64,000 nt of DNA from Maribacter antarcticus DSM 21422 (GTDB lineage Bacteria > Bacteroidota > Bacteroidia > Flavobacteriales > Flavobacteriaceae): positions 310,001 through 374,000 of the forward strand of contig NZ_JHZC01000004.1 in the NCBI RefSeq assembly GCF_000621125.1. Reading direction: 5' to 3'. The translations under genes and the position numbers were made by a program. Within the stretch, counting starts at the first letter, position 1; each line of letters opens with the position of its first letter. The notes below the pieces were generated by a model. That model was given only the letters and a program-made list of their open reading frames with translations, was not told the origin of the DNA and searched no databases. This document shows, one piece after another, positions 26,598 to 35,732 of the stretch.

Positions 26598-28316
26598 ATG
26601 CAAATAAAAGAATCTTCGGAAGTTTTTGATGTTATAATTGTCGGCTCTGGTGCCGGTGGTGGTATGGCCACCAAACAGTTGGCAGATGCCGGATTAAATG
26701 TTGCTGTAGTTGAAGCGGGTCCATTTTTTGACCCAGCAGACCCTAAAACCATGACTCAGATGAAACAGCCTTATGACTCTCCAAGAAGGGGAGCGGGAAC
26801 TGATAGGGCTTTTGGAGAGTGGGATATGTCCTATGGCGACTGGGAAGTTAAAGGAGAGCCCTATACTGTGGAAGCGGGAACCACTTTTAAGTGGTGGCGC
26901 TCCAGAATGTTAGGCGGCCGAACCAATCACTGGGGTCGTATTTCCTTACGTTTTGGCCCAAAAGATTTCAAAGGTAAAACAAGAGATGGCCATGGCGAAG
27001 ATTGGCCGATAGGATATGATGATGTAAAACCGTACTACGATAAGGTAGATAAATTGATTGGGGTTTTTGGCACCAACGAAGGATTAGAGAATGATCCCGA
27101 TGGTTTTTTCTTGCCTCCACCAAAACCTAGATTACATGAACTTTTTTATACAAAAGGGGCAAAGAAATCAGGCATTCCCGTAATTCCGGGACGACTTTCT
27201 ATGTTGACCAAACGAATCAATAATGACCGTGGTATCTGTTTTTATTGTGGACAATGCGGACGTTCTTGTTCTGTATATGCAGATTTTTCAGCTGGTAGTT
27301 GTTTGATTTTTCCGGCACAAAAGAGTGTTGGACAGGTAAAGTTATTTGTGAATGCAATGGTGCGGGAAGTAACAACGAATGAAGAAGGAAGGGCTACAGG
27401 TGTTTCTTATATCAGCAAGGAAGATAGAAAAGAATATAAATTAAAGGCTAAAGTGGTTGTTTTAGCGGCATCTGCATGCAGCTCGGCACGTATCCTTTTG
27501 AATAGTAAAAGCAAGCAACACCCTAACGGACTCGGAAACAGTAGTAATCTCATCGGTAAATACCTACATGATTCGACGGGTAGTAGTGGTATGGCCTTCG
27601 TTCCAGATCTTATGAATAGGGATGTTTCTTACAATGAAGATGGTGTTGGAGGTATGCATGTGTATAGTCCGTGGTGGGGAGATAATAGTAAATTAGATTT
27701 CCCTAGGGGGTATCATATCGAAGTATGGGGTGGCATGGGGCAACCTAATTATGGCTTTGGCTTTGATCAAGGTGCTTTTAATAAATTAGTGGGACTTCCC
27801 ACAGGTGGCTATGGGGAAAAGCTACGTGATGAGGTAAAATCATATTACGGCGCAATTGTTGGTTTTGGTGGTAGAGGTGAAGGTTTAGCTGTAAAAGATA
27901 ATTACTGTGAAATAGACCCGACTACTGTTGATGATTTTGGCATACCTGTACTTAAGTTTAACTATAGATGGTCTGATGTAGAAGTGAGACAGGCTAAGCA
28001 TATGCAGGATTCTTTTGAAGAGATTACGCACAATATGGGGGGTATTTATTTAAATAGACCAGGAGCAGATAAGAATCACGGTCTACATCCACCCGGAGAG
28101 ATTATTCATGAAGTAGGAACGACCCGCATGGGCGACGACCCTACAACCTCTGTAACGAATAAATTCAATAGGTTACATGATGTAGATAACGTATTTATAG
28201 TGGATGCCGGCCCGTTTGTGTCTCAAGCGGATAAAAACTGTACATGGACTATATTGGCCTTATCGTGGAGAGCAAGTGATTATATTATTGAACAATTGAA
28301 ACAGCAAAATATCTAG
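26598..28316 (+). CDS. GMC-family FAD oxidoreductase, probable sugar dehydrogenase catalytic subunit
   Basis: A 572-residue flavoenzyme. The FAD-binding GSGAGGGMATKQLADAG lies at about residues 16-32 with the ribose-binding VVEAGP. MLGGRTNHWGR and the C-terminal GMC block (GEIIHEVGTTRMGDDP, VDAGPFVSQADKNCTWTILAL) follow. A Cys cluster (C214, C217, C220, C224; CFYCGQCGRSC) resembles the Fe-S-binding patch of FAD-glucose and fructose dehydrogenase large subunits. It is followed after three bases by a gluconate-2-dehydrogenase-subunit-3-like gene, the usual small subunit. It has no signal peptide and would leave the cytoplasm with the Tat-signalled partner. In Bacteroidota such pairs oxidise sugars at C3 (family knowledge); substrate here is inferred. 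Confidence 0.9.
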   Translation: MQIKESSEVFDVIIVGSGAGGGMATKQLADAGLNVAVVEAGPFFDPADPKTMTQMKQPYDSPRRGAGTDRAFGEWDMSYGDWEVKGEPYTVEAGTTFKWWRSRMLGGRTNHWGRISLRFGPKDFKGKTRDGHGEDWPIGYDDVKPYYDKVDKLIGVFGTNEGLENDPDGFFLPPPKPRLHELFYTKGAKKSGIPVIPGRLSMLTKRINNDRGICFYCGQCGRSCSVYADFSAGSCLIFPAQKSVGQVKLFVNAMVREVTTNEEGRATGVSYISKEDRKEYKLKAKVVVLAASACSSARILLNSKSKQHPNGLGNSSNLIGKYLHDSTGSSGMAFVPDLMNRDVSYNEDGVGGMHVYSPWWGDNSKLDFPRGYHIEVWGGMGQPNYGFGFDQGAFNKLVGLPTGGYGEKLRDEVKSYYGAIVGFGGRGEGLAVKDNYCEIDPTTVDDFGIPVLKFNYRWSDVEVRQAKHMQDSFEEITHNMGGIYLNRPGADKNHGLHPPGEIIHEVGTTRMGDDPTTSVTNKFNRLHDVDNVFIVDAGPFVSQADKNCTWTILALSWRASDYIIEQLKQQNI

Positions 28317-28319
28317 AGT

Positions 28320-29042
28320 ATGGCAATGGATAGAAGAAAGAGTATACAAACTATGATTTTAGGTGCAGGAGCTTCGGCTTTGGCCTTTCATGGATGTAAA
28401 ACAGAGGATAAGACGGCCGATGAGGCCTTAACCCTTGTAGAGGACATCAATTATTTTGGTAGGACACCAGATGAATTGGAGCGAATTGAAAAATTAAATG
28501 CGGAGCAACTTTTCAACGCACATGAGATGGAGACCATTGCGGTTTTGAGTACCGTTATTCTACCTGCAAAAGAACCACACGGTGGGCCAATAGAAGCAGA
28601 AGTTCCAGAATTCATAGAGTTTATTGGTAAGGATATGCCTGACATGAAAAATACCCTGCTAGGCGGATTAATGTGGATGGACCATAAGAGTAATTCGGAA
28701 TTTGGAACCGAGTTTAAGACGGCCACTTTAGAACAGCAAAAACAAATTTGTGATCAAATTTGTAATCATGATGATGATGTACCCTTAGACGAGCAAGCCC
28801 TTGAAATTCAATTTTTTGCTTTAATTCGGAATTTGGTGGTCACTGGATACTACACCTCTAAAGTAGGCATAGCCGATTTAGGGTATAAGGGAAACATGCC
28901 CAATGTATGGGACGGCGTGCCCCAAGAAGTATTAGATAAGCATGGTGTTGAATACGATCCGGAATGGATTGCGAAATGTATAGATCAAAGTACTAGGAAT
29001 ACAGTAGCTACTTGGGATGAAAAAGGAAATCTACTTACCTAG
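28320..29042 (+). CDS. Gluconate 2-dehydrogenase subunit 3-like small subunit
   Basis: A 240-residue protein with a Tat-like leader (MDRRKSIQTMILGAGASALAFHGC, Cys at the lipobox position). It has the family pattern: ELFNAHEMETIAVLSTVILPA, an acidic PEFIEFIGKDMP segment, FFALIRNLVVTGYYTSKVGIADLGY and the late WDGVP block. It would carry the catalytic GMC partner across the membrane and stabilise it. ATG at 28326 (MDRR) is an alternative start two codons in. It is translated in operon with the GMC gene and a sugar isomerase 38 bases downstream. Confidence 0.88.
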   Translation: MAMDRRKSIQTMILGAGASALAFHGCKTEDKTADEALTLVEDINYFGRTPDELERIEKLNAEQLFNAHEMETIAVLSTVILPAKEPHGGPIEAEVPEFIEFIGKDMPDMKNTLLGGLMWMDHKSNSEFGTEFKTATLEQQKQICDQICNHDDDVPLDEQALEIQFFALIRNLVVTGYYTSKVGIADLGYKGNMPNVWDGVPQEVLDKHGVEYDPEWIAKCIDQSTRNTVATWDEKGNLLT

Positions 29043-29079
29043 GATATGCTCTAATTAACAAATTATATACCTGGTAAAT

Positions 29080-29901
29080 ATGAAAAAAGCACTTCTGGTC
29101 CTTGCTTTCCTTATGGTGGGCAATATAGTTATAGGTCAGGAAATAGGCCTGCAATTATACAGTTTGCGAAATCAGTTTAAAACAGATGTTCCTGGCACCT
29201 TAGATTTAATTCAGTCATGGGGCATCACCAATATTGAAGGTGGTGATTCCTACGGCGTACCTTTAGCTGAGTTCAAAAAAATGTTGAAGGATAGGGATTT
29301 AAAAATGAGAAGTATTCAAGGCGGATACATGGACTTAAAGAGCAATGTGGAAAAGGTCATAAAAGACGCCAAAGATTACGATGTATCTTATGTTATGTGT
29401 GCTTGGATAGACCATGAAGGAGGTAGATTTGATTTTGAAAAGGCGAAAGAAGCTACCGAAGTGTTTAATAAAGCAGGTAAACGTTTACAGGAAGAAGGGA
29501 TAACCTTGGTGTATCATGCCCACGGCTATGAGTTTAAGAATTATGAAGACGGTTCCTTGTTTGATTACATGGCGAAAAATGCGGAGCACTTTGGATTCGA
29601 AATGGATGTCTATTGGGTACAACATGGTGGAGGAAATCCTATGATATTGTTGAACAAATATACCGATAAGTTCAAGTTGATGCATTTAAAGGATATGGAA
29701 CATGGAATGGTAGGGAACGTTTCGGGACATTCAGATGTAGAAACCAACGTAACCCTAGGTACCGGTCAAATAGACATGGACGGACTTATAAAAAGAGCAA
29801 AGGAACTAGGGATAGAATATATGTTTATAGAGGATGAGTCGTCCCGTGTTGTGGAACAAGTTCCCCAAAGTGTAACATATTTTGAAAGTATAATGGACTG
29901 A
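29080..29901 (+). CDS. Secreted sugar phosphate isomerase/epimerase-like TIM barrel
   Basis: A 273-residue AP-endonuclease-2-type TIM barrel with a cleavable signal peptide (to about residue 20, VIGQ). Motifs include EIGLQLYSLRNQF, SYVMCAWIDHEGG, TLVYHAHGYEFKNY, FEMDVYWVQHGGG, FKLMHLKDME and YMFIEDES, which carry the metal-binding Glu, His and Asp residues. Members isomerise or epimerise sugars; those beside GMC/subunit-3 genes probably act on oxidised (keto) sugars. It is the third gene of the operon starting at 26598. A decayed scrap of a close paralogue lies at 32208-32310. Confidence 0.88.
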   Translation: MKKALLVLAFLMVGNIVIGQEIGLQLYSLRNQFKTDVPGTLDLIQSWGITNIEGGDSYGVPLAEFKKMLKDRDLKMRSIQGGYMDLKSNVEKVIKDAKDYDVSYVMCAWIDHEGGRFDFEKAKEATEVFNKAGKRLQEEGITLVYHAHGYEFKNYEDGSLFDYMAKNAEHFGFEMDVYWVQHGGGNPMILLNKYTDKFKLMHLKDMEHGMVGNVSGHSDVETNVTLGTGQIDMDGLIKRAKELGIEYMFIEDESSRVVEQVPQSVTYFESIMD

Positions 29902-30403
29902 TTTCGAAGAACTACTTATTCTTAGTTCTTTACTTGAATATGATACAAGTTCAAATTTATAAGAACTTAGGTTTTGACCTTATAGACAAGTGTAATGCAA
30001 GGTTATAATACAAAAAGAGTAGTGCAAAGTTAGTTTTCGTTGTAATTTTTGCTCTGGTATTTTGAAATAGCTTGCTTGACTCAAAGTAAGGTTTATGGGT
30101 TCTAATATGTAAGAAGAGCGCGTTGATACCAAATAGGGAAGTACCCCCGACCGATAGAAGCTTCACTTCTATTTTCATACTTCTTTATAGTAATGAATAT
30201 TTTATAAATTTATGATTTTGCTCTGGCCTACTTTTCAGCATTAACATCAGAATAGCTTATATTTATACAGCAAAGCAAAGGGTCACTTTAAGACAGGTTG
30301 CCGTGTTTGGTAGTTGTACGAATTCCCCTTTATAGAAAAATAGGGACACTGCGAATGATTCTTAGTTGTTAACTCCTCTGTATTAATTTGTAGTACTACT
30401 TTT
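29902..30403. other. Gene-free region between operon and sulfatase
   Basis: About 500 AT-rich bases. The short minus-strand frame within it does not look like a protein. I see no hairpin or repeat I would defend; the sulfatase promoter should be at its right end. Confidence 0.4.
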
Positions 30404-30421
30404 ATGGTAATCACCTTAAAA

Positions 30422-32053
30422 ATGAAGTTAAATCTTAGTTTGTTCCTGCTTATGGTAGGAGTTCTTTTAAGCTGTGCTGAAAAGAACGAGCCTCAAGAAA
30501 TCACACCGAAAATAAAACAGCCCAATATCATTTGGCTGGTAGCTGAAGACCAATCTCCGGAATGGTTTCCCATGTATGGGGATAGTACCATTTTATTACC
30601 CAATTTAGAAAGTTTATCAAATGATGCAGTAATCTTTGACAATGCCGTTTCGCCGGTTCCAGTATGTGCACCAGCGCGTAGTGCTTTGATTACGGGCATG
30701 TACCCTTCCACTTTGGGTACCCATAACATGCGCACCTATACCGCTTGGCGAGAAATAAACCAACCCTTATTAGATAGTCTACCAAGTTATTCTCCGGTTG
30801 TTCCGGATGGCGTAAAAATGTTTACCGAATATCTTCGGAAAGAAGGTTATGACACAATCAATGGCCCTAAGGAAGATTATAATTTTGCTAAGACGGATGC
30901 CGCTTGGGATGAAAGTGGTAATGAGCGGCACTGGCGTAAAAGGAAGGAAGAGCAGCCCTTCTTTGCTGTCTTTAATTTTTCTGTTTGTCATGAGTCGCAA
31001 ATTTGGAAACGGGGTAAGGACACTCTTTTTGTCGATCCTACAACTATTTCAATACCACCTTATTTTCCCGATACTAAAACAGTACGGCAAGACATGGCAG
31101 TTAATTATAGTAACCTTAAAAGATTAGACGATCAAGTCGGAGAAATTTTGGACAACATAAAAGAAGATGGCCTCTATGAAAATAGTATAATTTTCTTTTA
31201 CGGCGATCACGGCGGACCCTTCCCTAGGCATAAACGGGCATTGTATGATACTGGTTTGAAAGTTCCGTTGGTGATTAAATTTCCAAAAAGTAAAAATGCA
31301 GGAAGTAGGGATAATCGCTTAATTAGTTTTATTGATTACGCGCCCACGGTACTTTCCTTAGCAAGTATTAAACCGCCCAAAGTCATGCAAGGGAAGGCAC
31401 AATTTGGTTTTTTTGAGGCGGATATAAAACCAGAATATACCTTTCACAGCGCTGATCGTTTTGATGAAATTTATGATCGCTTACGAGCGGTGAGGTCAGG
31501 TAGATACAAATACATAAAAAGTTTTAATACGAATCTTAGCCATGCGTTACCTGTTGCTTATCGAGAGCAAATGCCCATGATGGCAGAGCTTCGACAGCTT
31601 TATAATACAGGGAAATTAAACAATGATCAAGCACGTTGGCTTAGCCCGACTAAACCCGAAGAAGAACTATACGATTTACAAAACGATCCTTACGAACTGC
31701 AAAATTTGGCTACGAAACCAGAACTTAAGGACACATTAGATCACTATCGCACCGTATTGCGAAATTGGATAAAAGAGACCAAAGATTTAGGTGAATTCGA
31801 AGAAAGAGAGCTGATGACACGTTGGTTATTAGCTGGAAAACCACTACAACTTGCGCCAATACAAATGGAGGAAACGAATCGAGGTATTGAGCTAAGTTCT
31901 ATAAAATCAGATGCTACTTTAGTTTGGAAACAGCACCAAGATTCTATTTGGAACATCTATACAGGACCTATCCCGAAAACCATTTCTTTTGAAGCGAAGG
32001 CGGAACGTATTGGTTATTTAGATAGTGTTATTCTTGAGTATAGGGTAAAGTAA
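30422..32053 (+). CDS. Family S1 sulfatase, lipoprotein
   Basis: A formylglycine-dependent sulfatase of 543 residues from the ATG chosen. The in-frame ATG at 30404 would add six residues before the signal, so MKLNLSLFLL is the better start, giving lipobox Cys18 (GVLLSC). C82-A-P-A-R86 is the modification motif, preceded by IIWLVAEDQSP with the metal Asp and Glu. Later motifs are FYGDHGGPFPRHKRALYDTGLKVPL and YDLQNDPYELQNLA. The typical GKWH motif is not seen, which hints at a divergent subfamily. It sits between the sugar-oxidation operon and a GH130-like gene. Substrate unknown. Confidence 0.92.
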   Translation: MKLNLSLFLLMVGVLLSCAEKNEPQEITPKIKQPNIIWLVAEDQSPEWFPMYGDSTILLPNLESLSNDAVIFDNAVSPVPVCAPARSALITGMYPSTLGTHNMRTYTAWREINQPLLDSLPSYSPVVPDGVKMFTEYLRKEGYDTINGPKEDYNFAKTDAAWDESGNERHWRKRKEEQPFFAVFNFSVCHESQIWKRGKDTLFVDPTTISIPPYFPDTKTVRQDMAVNYSNLKRLDDQVGEILDNIKEDGLYENSIIFFYGDHGGPFPRHKRALYDTGLKVPLVIKFPKSKNAGSRDNRLISFIDYAPTVLSLASIKPPKVMQGKAQFGFFEADIKPEYTFHSADRFDEIYDRLRAVRSGRYKYIKSFNTNLSHALPVAYREQMPMMAELRQLYNTGKLNNDQARWLSPTKPEEELYDLQNDPYELQNLATKPELKDTLDHYRTVLRNWIKETKDLGEFEERELMTRWLLAGKPLQLAPIQMEETNRGIELSSIKSDATLVWKQHQDSIWNIYTGPIPKTISFEAKAERIGYLDSVILEYRVK

Positions 32054-32207
32054 AAACTTGTTTTTTTGTCTAGGTCTTTTTGATTTAAAATTATGTAGGT
32101 ATAAAAAATACGGAGCACAAAGAAGCATGTGACCATTACAAAATATCCTAATGTCCCATAACTAAGTACGCTAGGATGTCCTCAATAGGGATAAATTGCC
32201 AATCTAG

Positions 32208-32310
32208 TGAAAGAAGTTTTTAACAAAGCAGGAAAGTGGTAACCGATGAATCTTCTCGTGTTGTTGAACAGATGCCTAAAAATTGAGAATCTTGGAAAAA
32301 CTTGGATTAA
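32208..32310 (+). pseudogene. Scrap of a duplicated sugar isomerase gene
   Basis: KEVFNKAGK at 32210-32236 matches residues near 126-134 of the 29080-29901 product. Directly after it TDESSRVVEQMPKN matches its C-terminal segment near residue 255. About 120 codons between them are gone and stops follow. This is a collapsed paralogue carrying an internal deletion. Confidence 0.7.
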
Positions 32311-32329
32311 AAAAGTTCAACTAAAAAAT

Positions 32330-32362
32330 AAAAGCTTCTGTTTCCAAAGAATAGAAGCTTTT
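32330..32362. terminator. Terminator hairpin
   Basis: AAAAGCTTCT (32330-32339) pairs with AGAAGCTTTT (32353-32362), with T and A runs on the two sides. It lies between the sulfatase and the opposite-strand GH130-like gene and can serve both. Confidence 0.7.
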
Positions 32363-32428
32363 TTATGAATTCGTATAAAGTGACGGTATTCAGAGTAAGA
32401 CAAACTAGTAAAGGGTATTGCCTTCTTT

Positions 32429-33553
32429 CTATTCTTTAATTGCCAAACCTACCATAGAATCTGCCGTACCATAGTATAAAAACCATTTTTCTTTAAAGTA
32501 GACTAAGCCTTCAATAAAAGTGGTTCCAGCCTTATATTGTCCGCTTATTTCATGGGGTAGGCTAGGACATATAAAAGGAGTCTCCAATCGGGCAATCATT
32601 CTTGTAGGGTCGTTTTTATCGAATAATACTTGCCCACCGCAATAGGTGCCTTGAGGAACTTTGGATGTTGCACCCTCACCACTTAGATTTTTGCCGTTGT
32701 ACAAGAGCAGTATACCATTTTTGGTGTAAATTGCTGGAGGTCCAGGTTCGGTCAAGTGGCTATCAAATTCGTTCACGGTAGGCGTAAAGGAGTGTAGTAA
32801 TTCTCCGTTTTCCTTTAAAGTGGGTTCCCAATCTGTCCCGTTAGAAGAAACCGCAAGATTCACGAAAAGTTCGCCCCAATACATCAGGTACTTTCCATTT
32901 ATTTTTTTGGCAATCAATCTTCCATTCACCAATTCTGTTACCATAGAGCCAGACTTGCTCCAAACATCCAGAAACTTTCCGTCGTGGGCCTCTTCAAAAA
33001 CAGGACCTTGCTTGGTCCAATTTTTTAAATCCTTGGAGGTAGCGCTTGATAAACGAGCAACATCGGTATTCCAACTTGTATAGAGCATGATGTATTCTCC
33101 ATCCGGTGTCTCAACAATCCTTGGGTCTTCTATTCCTCCAGGTTGGTCCCATTGCGAAAATGCGTCGTTATCTGGATATAGGACAGGTTGGGGATGCTTT
33201 GTAAAGCTTATTCCATCTGTACTATAAGCTAAGCCAATTCTTGATGTTCTTCCACCAAGAATAGCTTTAGGGTTGTCTTCTGCCCGAAATAGTACAAATA
33301 CGGTATCGTTACGTACCACGGCACCGGGATTAAACACATCGGCTTTTTGCCATTTCACTACTGTATTACTCACTGGGTCATTGAAAACATAGGAAGAATC
33401 TGCTGTCATAATAGGATTAACAGCTGTTTTATTAAAATCTAACATCCATACCCCATCAGCAGTATCCTGCGAAATTATAGGAATTGGTTTTGTGTCCTTA
33501 CAGGAAGTTACGAGGTATAAGAAGGGGAGTAGGATAGTTATAAATTGTTTCAT
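32429..33553 (-). CDS. GH130-like glycosidase/phosphorylase, lipoprotein
   Basis: A 374-residue five-bladed beta-propeller with lipobox Cys18 (LVTSC). Blocks fit glycoside hydrolase family 130: FNPGAVVRNDTVFVLFRAED, SRIGLAYSTDGISF, and GGIEDPRIVE with the acidic catalytic Asp. EYIMLYTSWN, LMYWGE and LTEPGPPAIYT follow. GH130 enzymes act on beta-mannosides, either by phosphorolysis or, in exported members, by hydrolysis. The lipoprotein signal favours a periplasmic or surface hydrolase. It lies convergent with one sulfatase and in line with the next, consistent with degrading a sulfated glycan. Confidence 0.8.
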   Translation of the reverse strand: MKQFITILLPFLYLVTSCKDTKPIPIISQDTADGVWMLDFNKTAVNPIMTADSSYVFNDPVSNTVVKWQKADVFNPGAVVRNDTVFVLFRAEDNPKAILGGRTSRIGLAYSTDGISFTKHPQPVLYPDNDAFSQWDQPGGIEDPRIVETPDGEYIMLYTSWNTDVARLSSATSKDLKNWTKQGPVFEEAHDGKFLDVWSKSGSMVTELVNGRLIAKKINGKYLMYWGELFVNLAVSSNGTDWEPTLKENGELLHSFTPTVNEFDSHLTEPGPPAIYTKNGILLLYNGKNLSGEGATSKVPQGTYCGGQVLFDKNDPTRMIARLETPFICPSLPHEISGQYKAGTTFIEGLVYFKEKWFLYYGTADSMVGLAIKE

Positions 33554-33776
33554 TCGGGTTTAATTTTATGCATTAAGTTGGGTATAAAAATAGCATAGAA
33601 ACGGACTATTGGATGCTTCGTGCAGAAACCATGGATTATAAAAGAATACATACTGTTGTCTTTGGCTTAATATCCTTTAAAGGCAGCTAGTGACTATTAG
33701 GGTGTATGTATTGGTGTGTTGCGCACGCTGCTTGTTTTGTAGCGCAAAGTCAATTTCAAAAAATACTGTTCCGTTA

Positions 33777-35579
33777 CTACTCAATTCGCTTAAATAAGAG
33801 AAGGCGAACATCCATAGCTCTTTTTCCTGGAATCTGAAGGGCTTTTAACACCAAGGGGTTTCTTCCTTTTGTAAGATTAATAGTTCCGAGTTTTTTAGGT
33901 TTAAAGTCTTTCACGTAAGATTCTATTCTAGGGCTGCGGTCATTTTCCATACCGGTCAATGGTGGGTCATGGGCTTCTGTTAATTCGGTAATTAAAGAGT
34001 TTTCTCCGTGGTTTAGCTGAACCGTCACCCTCTCATCGTCATTTGCCAAAGTGTAAAATAGACTTACTTCAAAAGTGCCGCTTTCTAATACATCAATATC
34101 CCAAGTTATAGAGTCCTTACTACTGGTCCAATGTGTAAAGAAAGTATCATTAGGGTGTATACTACTTCGCTTTATAGTTCCATGAGCAGTGCCGTCACGA
34201 GCGGGTATTTGCGTGTAGCTGTATGCTGGATGTCCGAGGGTAAAAGGCCGTTTATCATTTACTGATACCATAGGATTTGTGTTGGCTAACCAGTGGGATT
34301 TTGCGCGTTCTAGAGAATCTTTGATTTTGGGATGCTTATTGGAGATATCTAATGTTTGTCCCAAATCTTTAATCATATCATATAAGCGTCCCTGTTCATC
34401 TAGCCGATACTGTTGCGTCCTAACGCTTGTGCTTCCTTTCCAGTGATTGAAAATAAATCTATTCTGTAGGGTACTAGCGTCGTTCAATAGTAGTTTTGAT
34501 AAATCTATTCCATCCAACGGTTTTTTAGTATTAGCCGTAATCCCGATTAAACTTGCTATTGTTGGTAGAATATCTATTGCGCTAGCAATCTGCCTTACGT
34601 TCTTGCCAGCCTTAAACGTATTTTTCCATTGTATGTGAAAAGGTGTGCGCACCCCTCCCTCATCTGTAGACCCTTTTCTACCGCGCATGCCACCATTCCA
34701 CCGCCAGCCATTTGGACCATTATCGGACATGAAAATAATAATCGTATTTTCCTCTAGTCCCAATTCCTTTAGCTGCTTTGTGATGCGCCCCACGTTAAAA
34801 TCAATATTCTCTACCATGGCCAATGCTGCTTTGGTAAAATTTATATTTTCATTCTCGTCACCCTGATATCTTTTTTCCAAGGTTTTATCCTTGAAATTGT
34901 TCCAATAGGCGTCGGGCACTTGCATAGGGCTATGTGGGGTGTTGTATGGGAGGTAAAGGAAAAACGGACCTTCTTTTTCTTTCTCTATAAACTGAAGCCC
35001 TTTATTCGTTAAATCATCAACCAAAAACCCCTTACCCTTAACGATGGCTCCATTGTGCTCTAACATAGGATCAAAGTAATTGCCCCAATGACCAGATGTA
35101 AAGCCATAAAAATCATCAAAACCTCTGGAATTTGGATGATAGGGGGGCTGCATGCCGTTATGCCACTTTCCATAAGCCGCAGTAGCGTATCCTTCTTTTT
35201 TTAAAACATCAGCTAAGGTAGTTTCATCAAGATTCAATCGCTCGCCTCCGCTAGAGGTGCTGTGCACCCCTAAACGTGTATAGTGCCTTCCTGTAAGTAG
35301 CTCCGCTCTTGTAGGGGAACAGACAGGTTGTACAAAGAAGTTTTCAAAAGAAACGCCGTTCGTTGCTAAGCTATCGATATTTGGGGTGTGAAGATTGGTG
35401 TTTCCATTATAACTGAGGTCTCCCCAACCTTGATCATCCGCTACGATGAGAACGATATTCGGGGGTAGACCTTTTTTAGTTTCTAGTAAAGAATTAACCG
35501 ATGAACCTTTCTTTTTAGTATCTCCACAGGAAATCGTTAGTATTAGGAGTACTGCTATAAGAGAAGAATATTGTTTCAT
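33777..35579 (-). CDS. Arylsulfatase-type S1 sulfatase with C-terminal beta domain
   Basis: A 600-residue sulfatase with lipobox Cys18 (TISC). The core reads NIVLIVADDQGWGDLSYNGN (D48, D49), then the canonical motif C87-S-P-T-R91 followed by AELLTGRHYTRLG. YGKWHNG and FMSDNGPNGWRWNGGMRGRKG complete the active site. After about residue 440 a beta-sandwich-like region (WDIDVLESGTFEVSLFYT, TINLTKGRNPLVLKAL) resembles a carbohydrate-binding extension. The start codon overlaps the region upstream of the divergent VanX-like gene. Substrate unknown; the extra domain suggests a polymer. Confidence 0.93.
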   Translation of the reverse strand: MKQYSSLIAVLLILTISCGDTKKKGSSVNSLLETKKGLPPNIVLIVADDQGWGDLSYNGNTNLHTPNIDSLATNGVSFENFFVQPVCSPTRAELLTGRHYTRLGVHSTSSGGERLNLDETTLADVLKKEGYATAAYGKWHNGMQPPYHPNSRGFDDFYGFTSGHWGNYFDPMLEHNGAIVKGKGFLVDDLTNKGLQFIEKEKEGPFFLYLPYNTPHSPMQVPDAYWNNFKDKTLEKRYQGDENENINFTKAALAMVENIDFNVGRITKQLKELGLEENTIIIFMSDNGPNGWRWNGGMRGRKGSTDEGGVRTPFHIQWKNTFKAGKNVRQIASAIDILPTIASLIGITANTKKPLDGIDLSKLLLNDASTLQNRFIFNHWKGSTSVRTQQYRLDEQGRLYDMIKDLGQTLDISNKHPKIKDSLERAKSHWLANTNPMVSVNDKRPFTLGHPAYSYTQIPARDGTAHGTIKRSSIHPNDTFFTHWTSSKDSITWDIDVLESGTFEVSLFYTLANDDERVTVQLNHGENSLITELTEAHDPPLTGMENDRSPRIESYVKDFKPKKLGTINLTKGRNPLVLKALQIPGKRAMDVRLLLFKRIE

Positions 35580-35732
35580 AGTTTTTGGTTAAATTGCTGC
35601 TATGGTATTTCTTTGCTAGTGTGGTTTTTAACTAGCCCACCAGGCGTTGTTTTTTTAATCTTAAACTTTCTAATATTGATTTGTCTAAAAATAAACATTA
35701 AAAAGTCTTTTCGGCCTTCCATTTATTTAATA

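Noticed and set aside
29957-30178. Minus-strand ORF of 73 codons
   Set aside because: No start context, no family resemblance and AT-driven composition; treated as chance.
35571-35732. N-terminal extension of the VanX-like gene
   Set aside because: The ATG at 35733 gives a proper lipoprotein leader; the extension overlaps the sulfatase start on the other strand and has no signal-like end.
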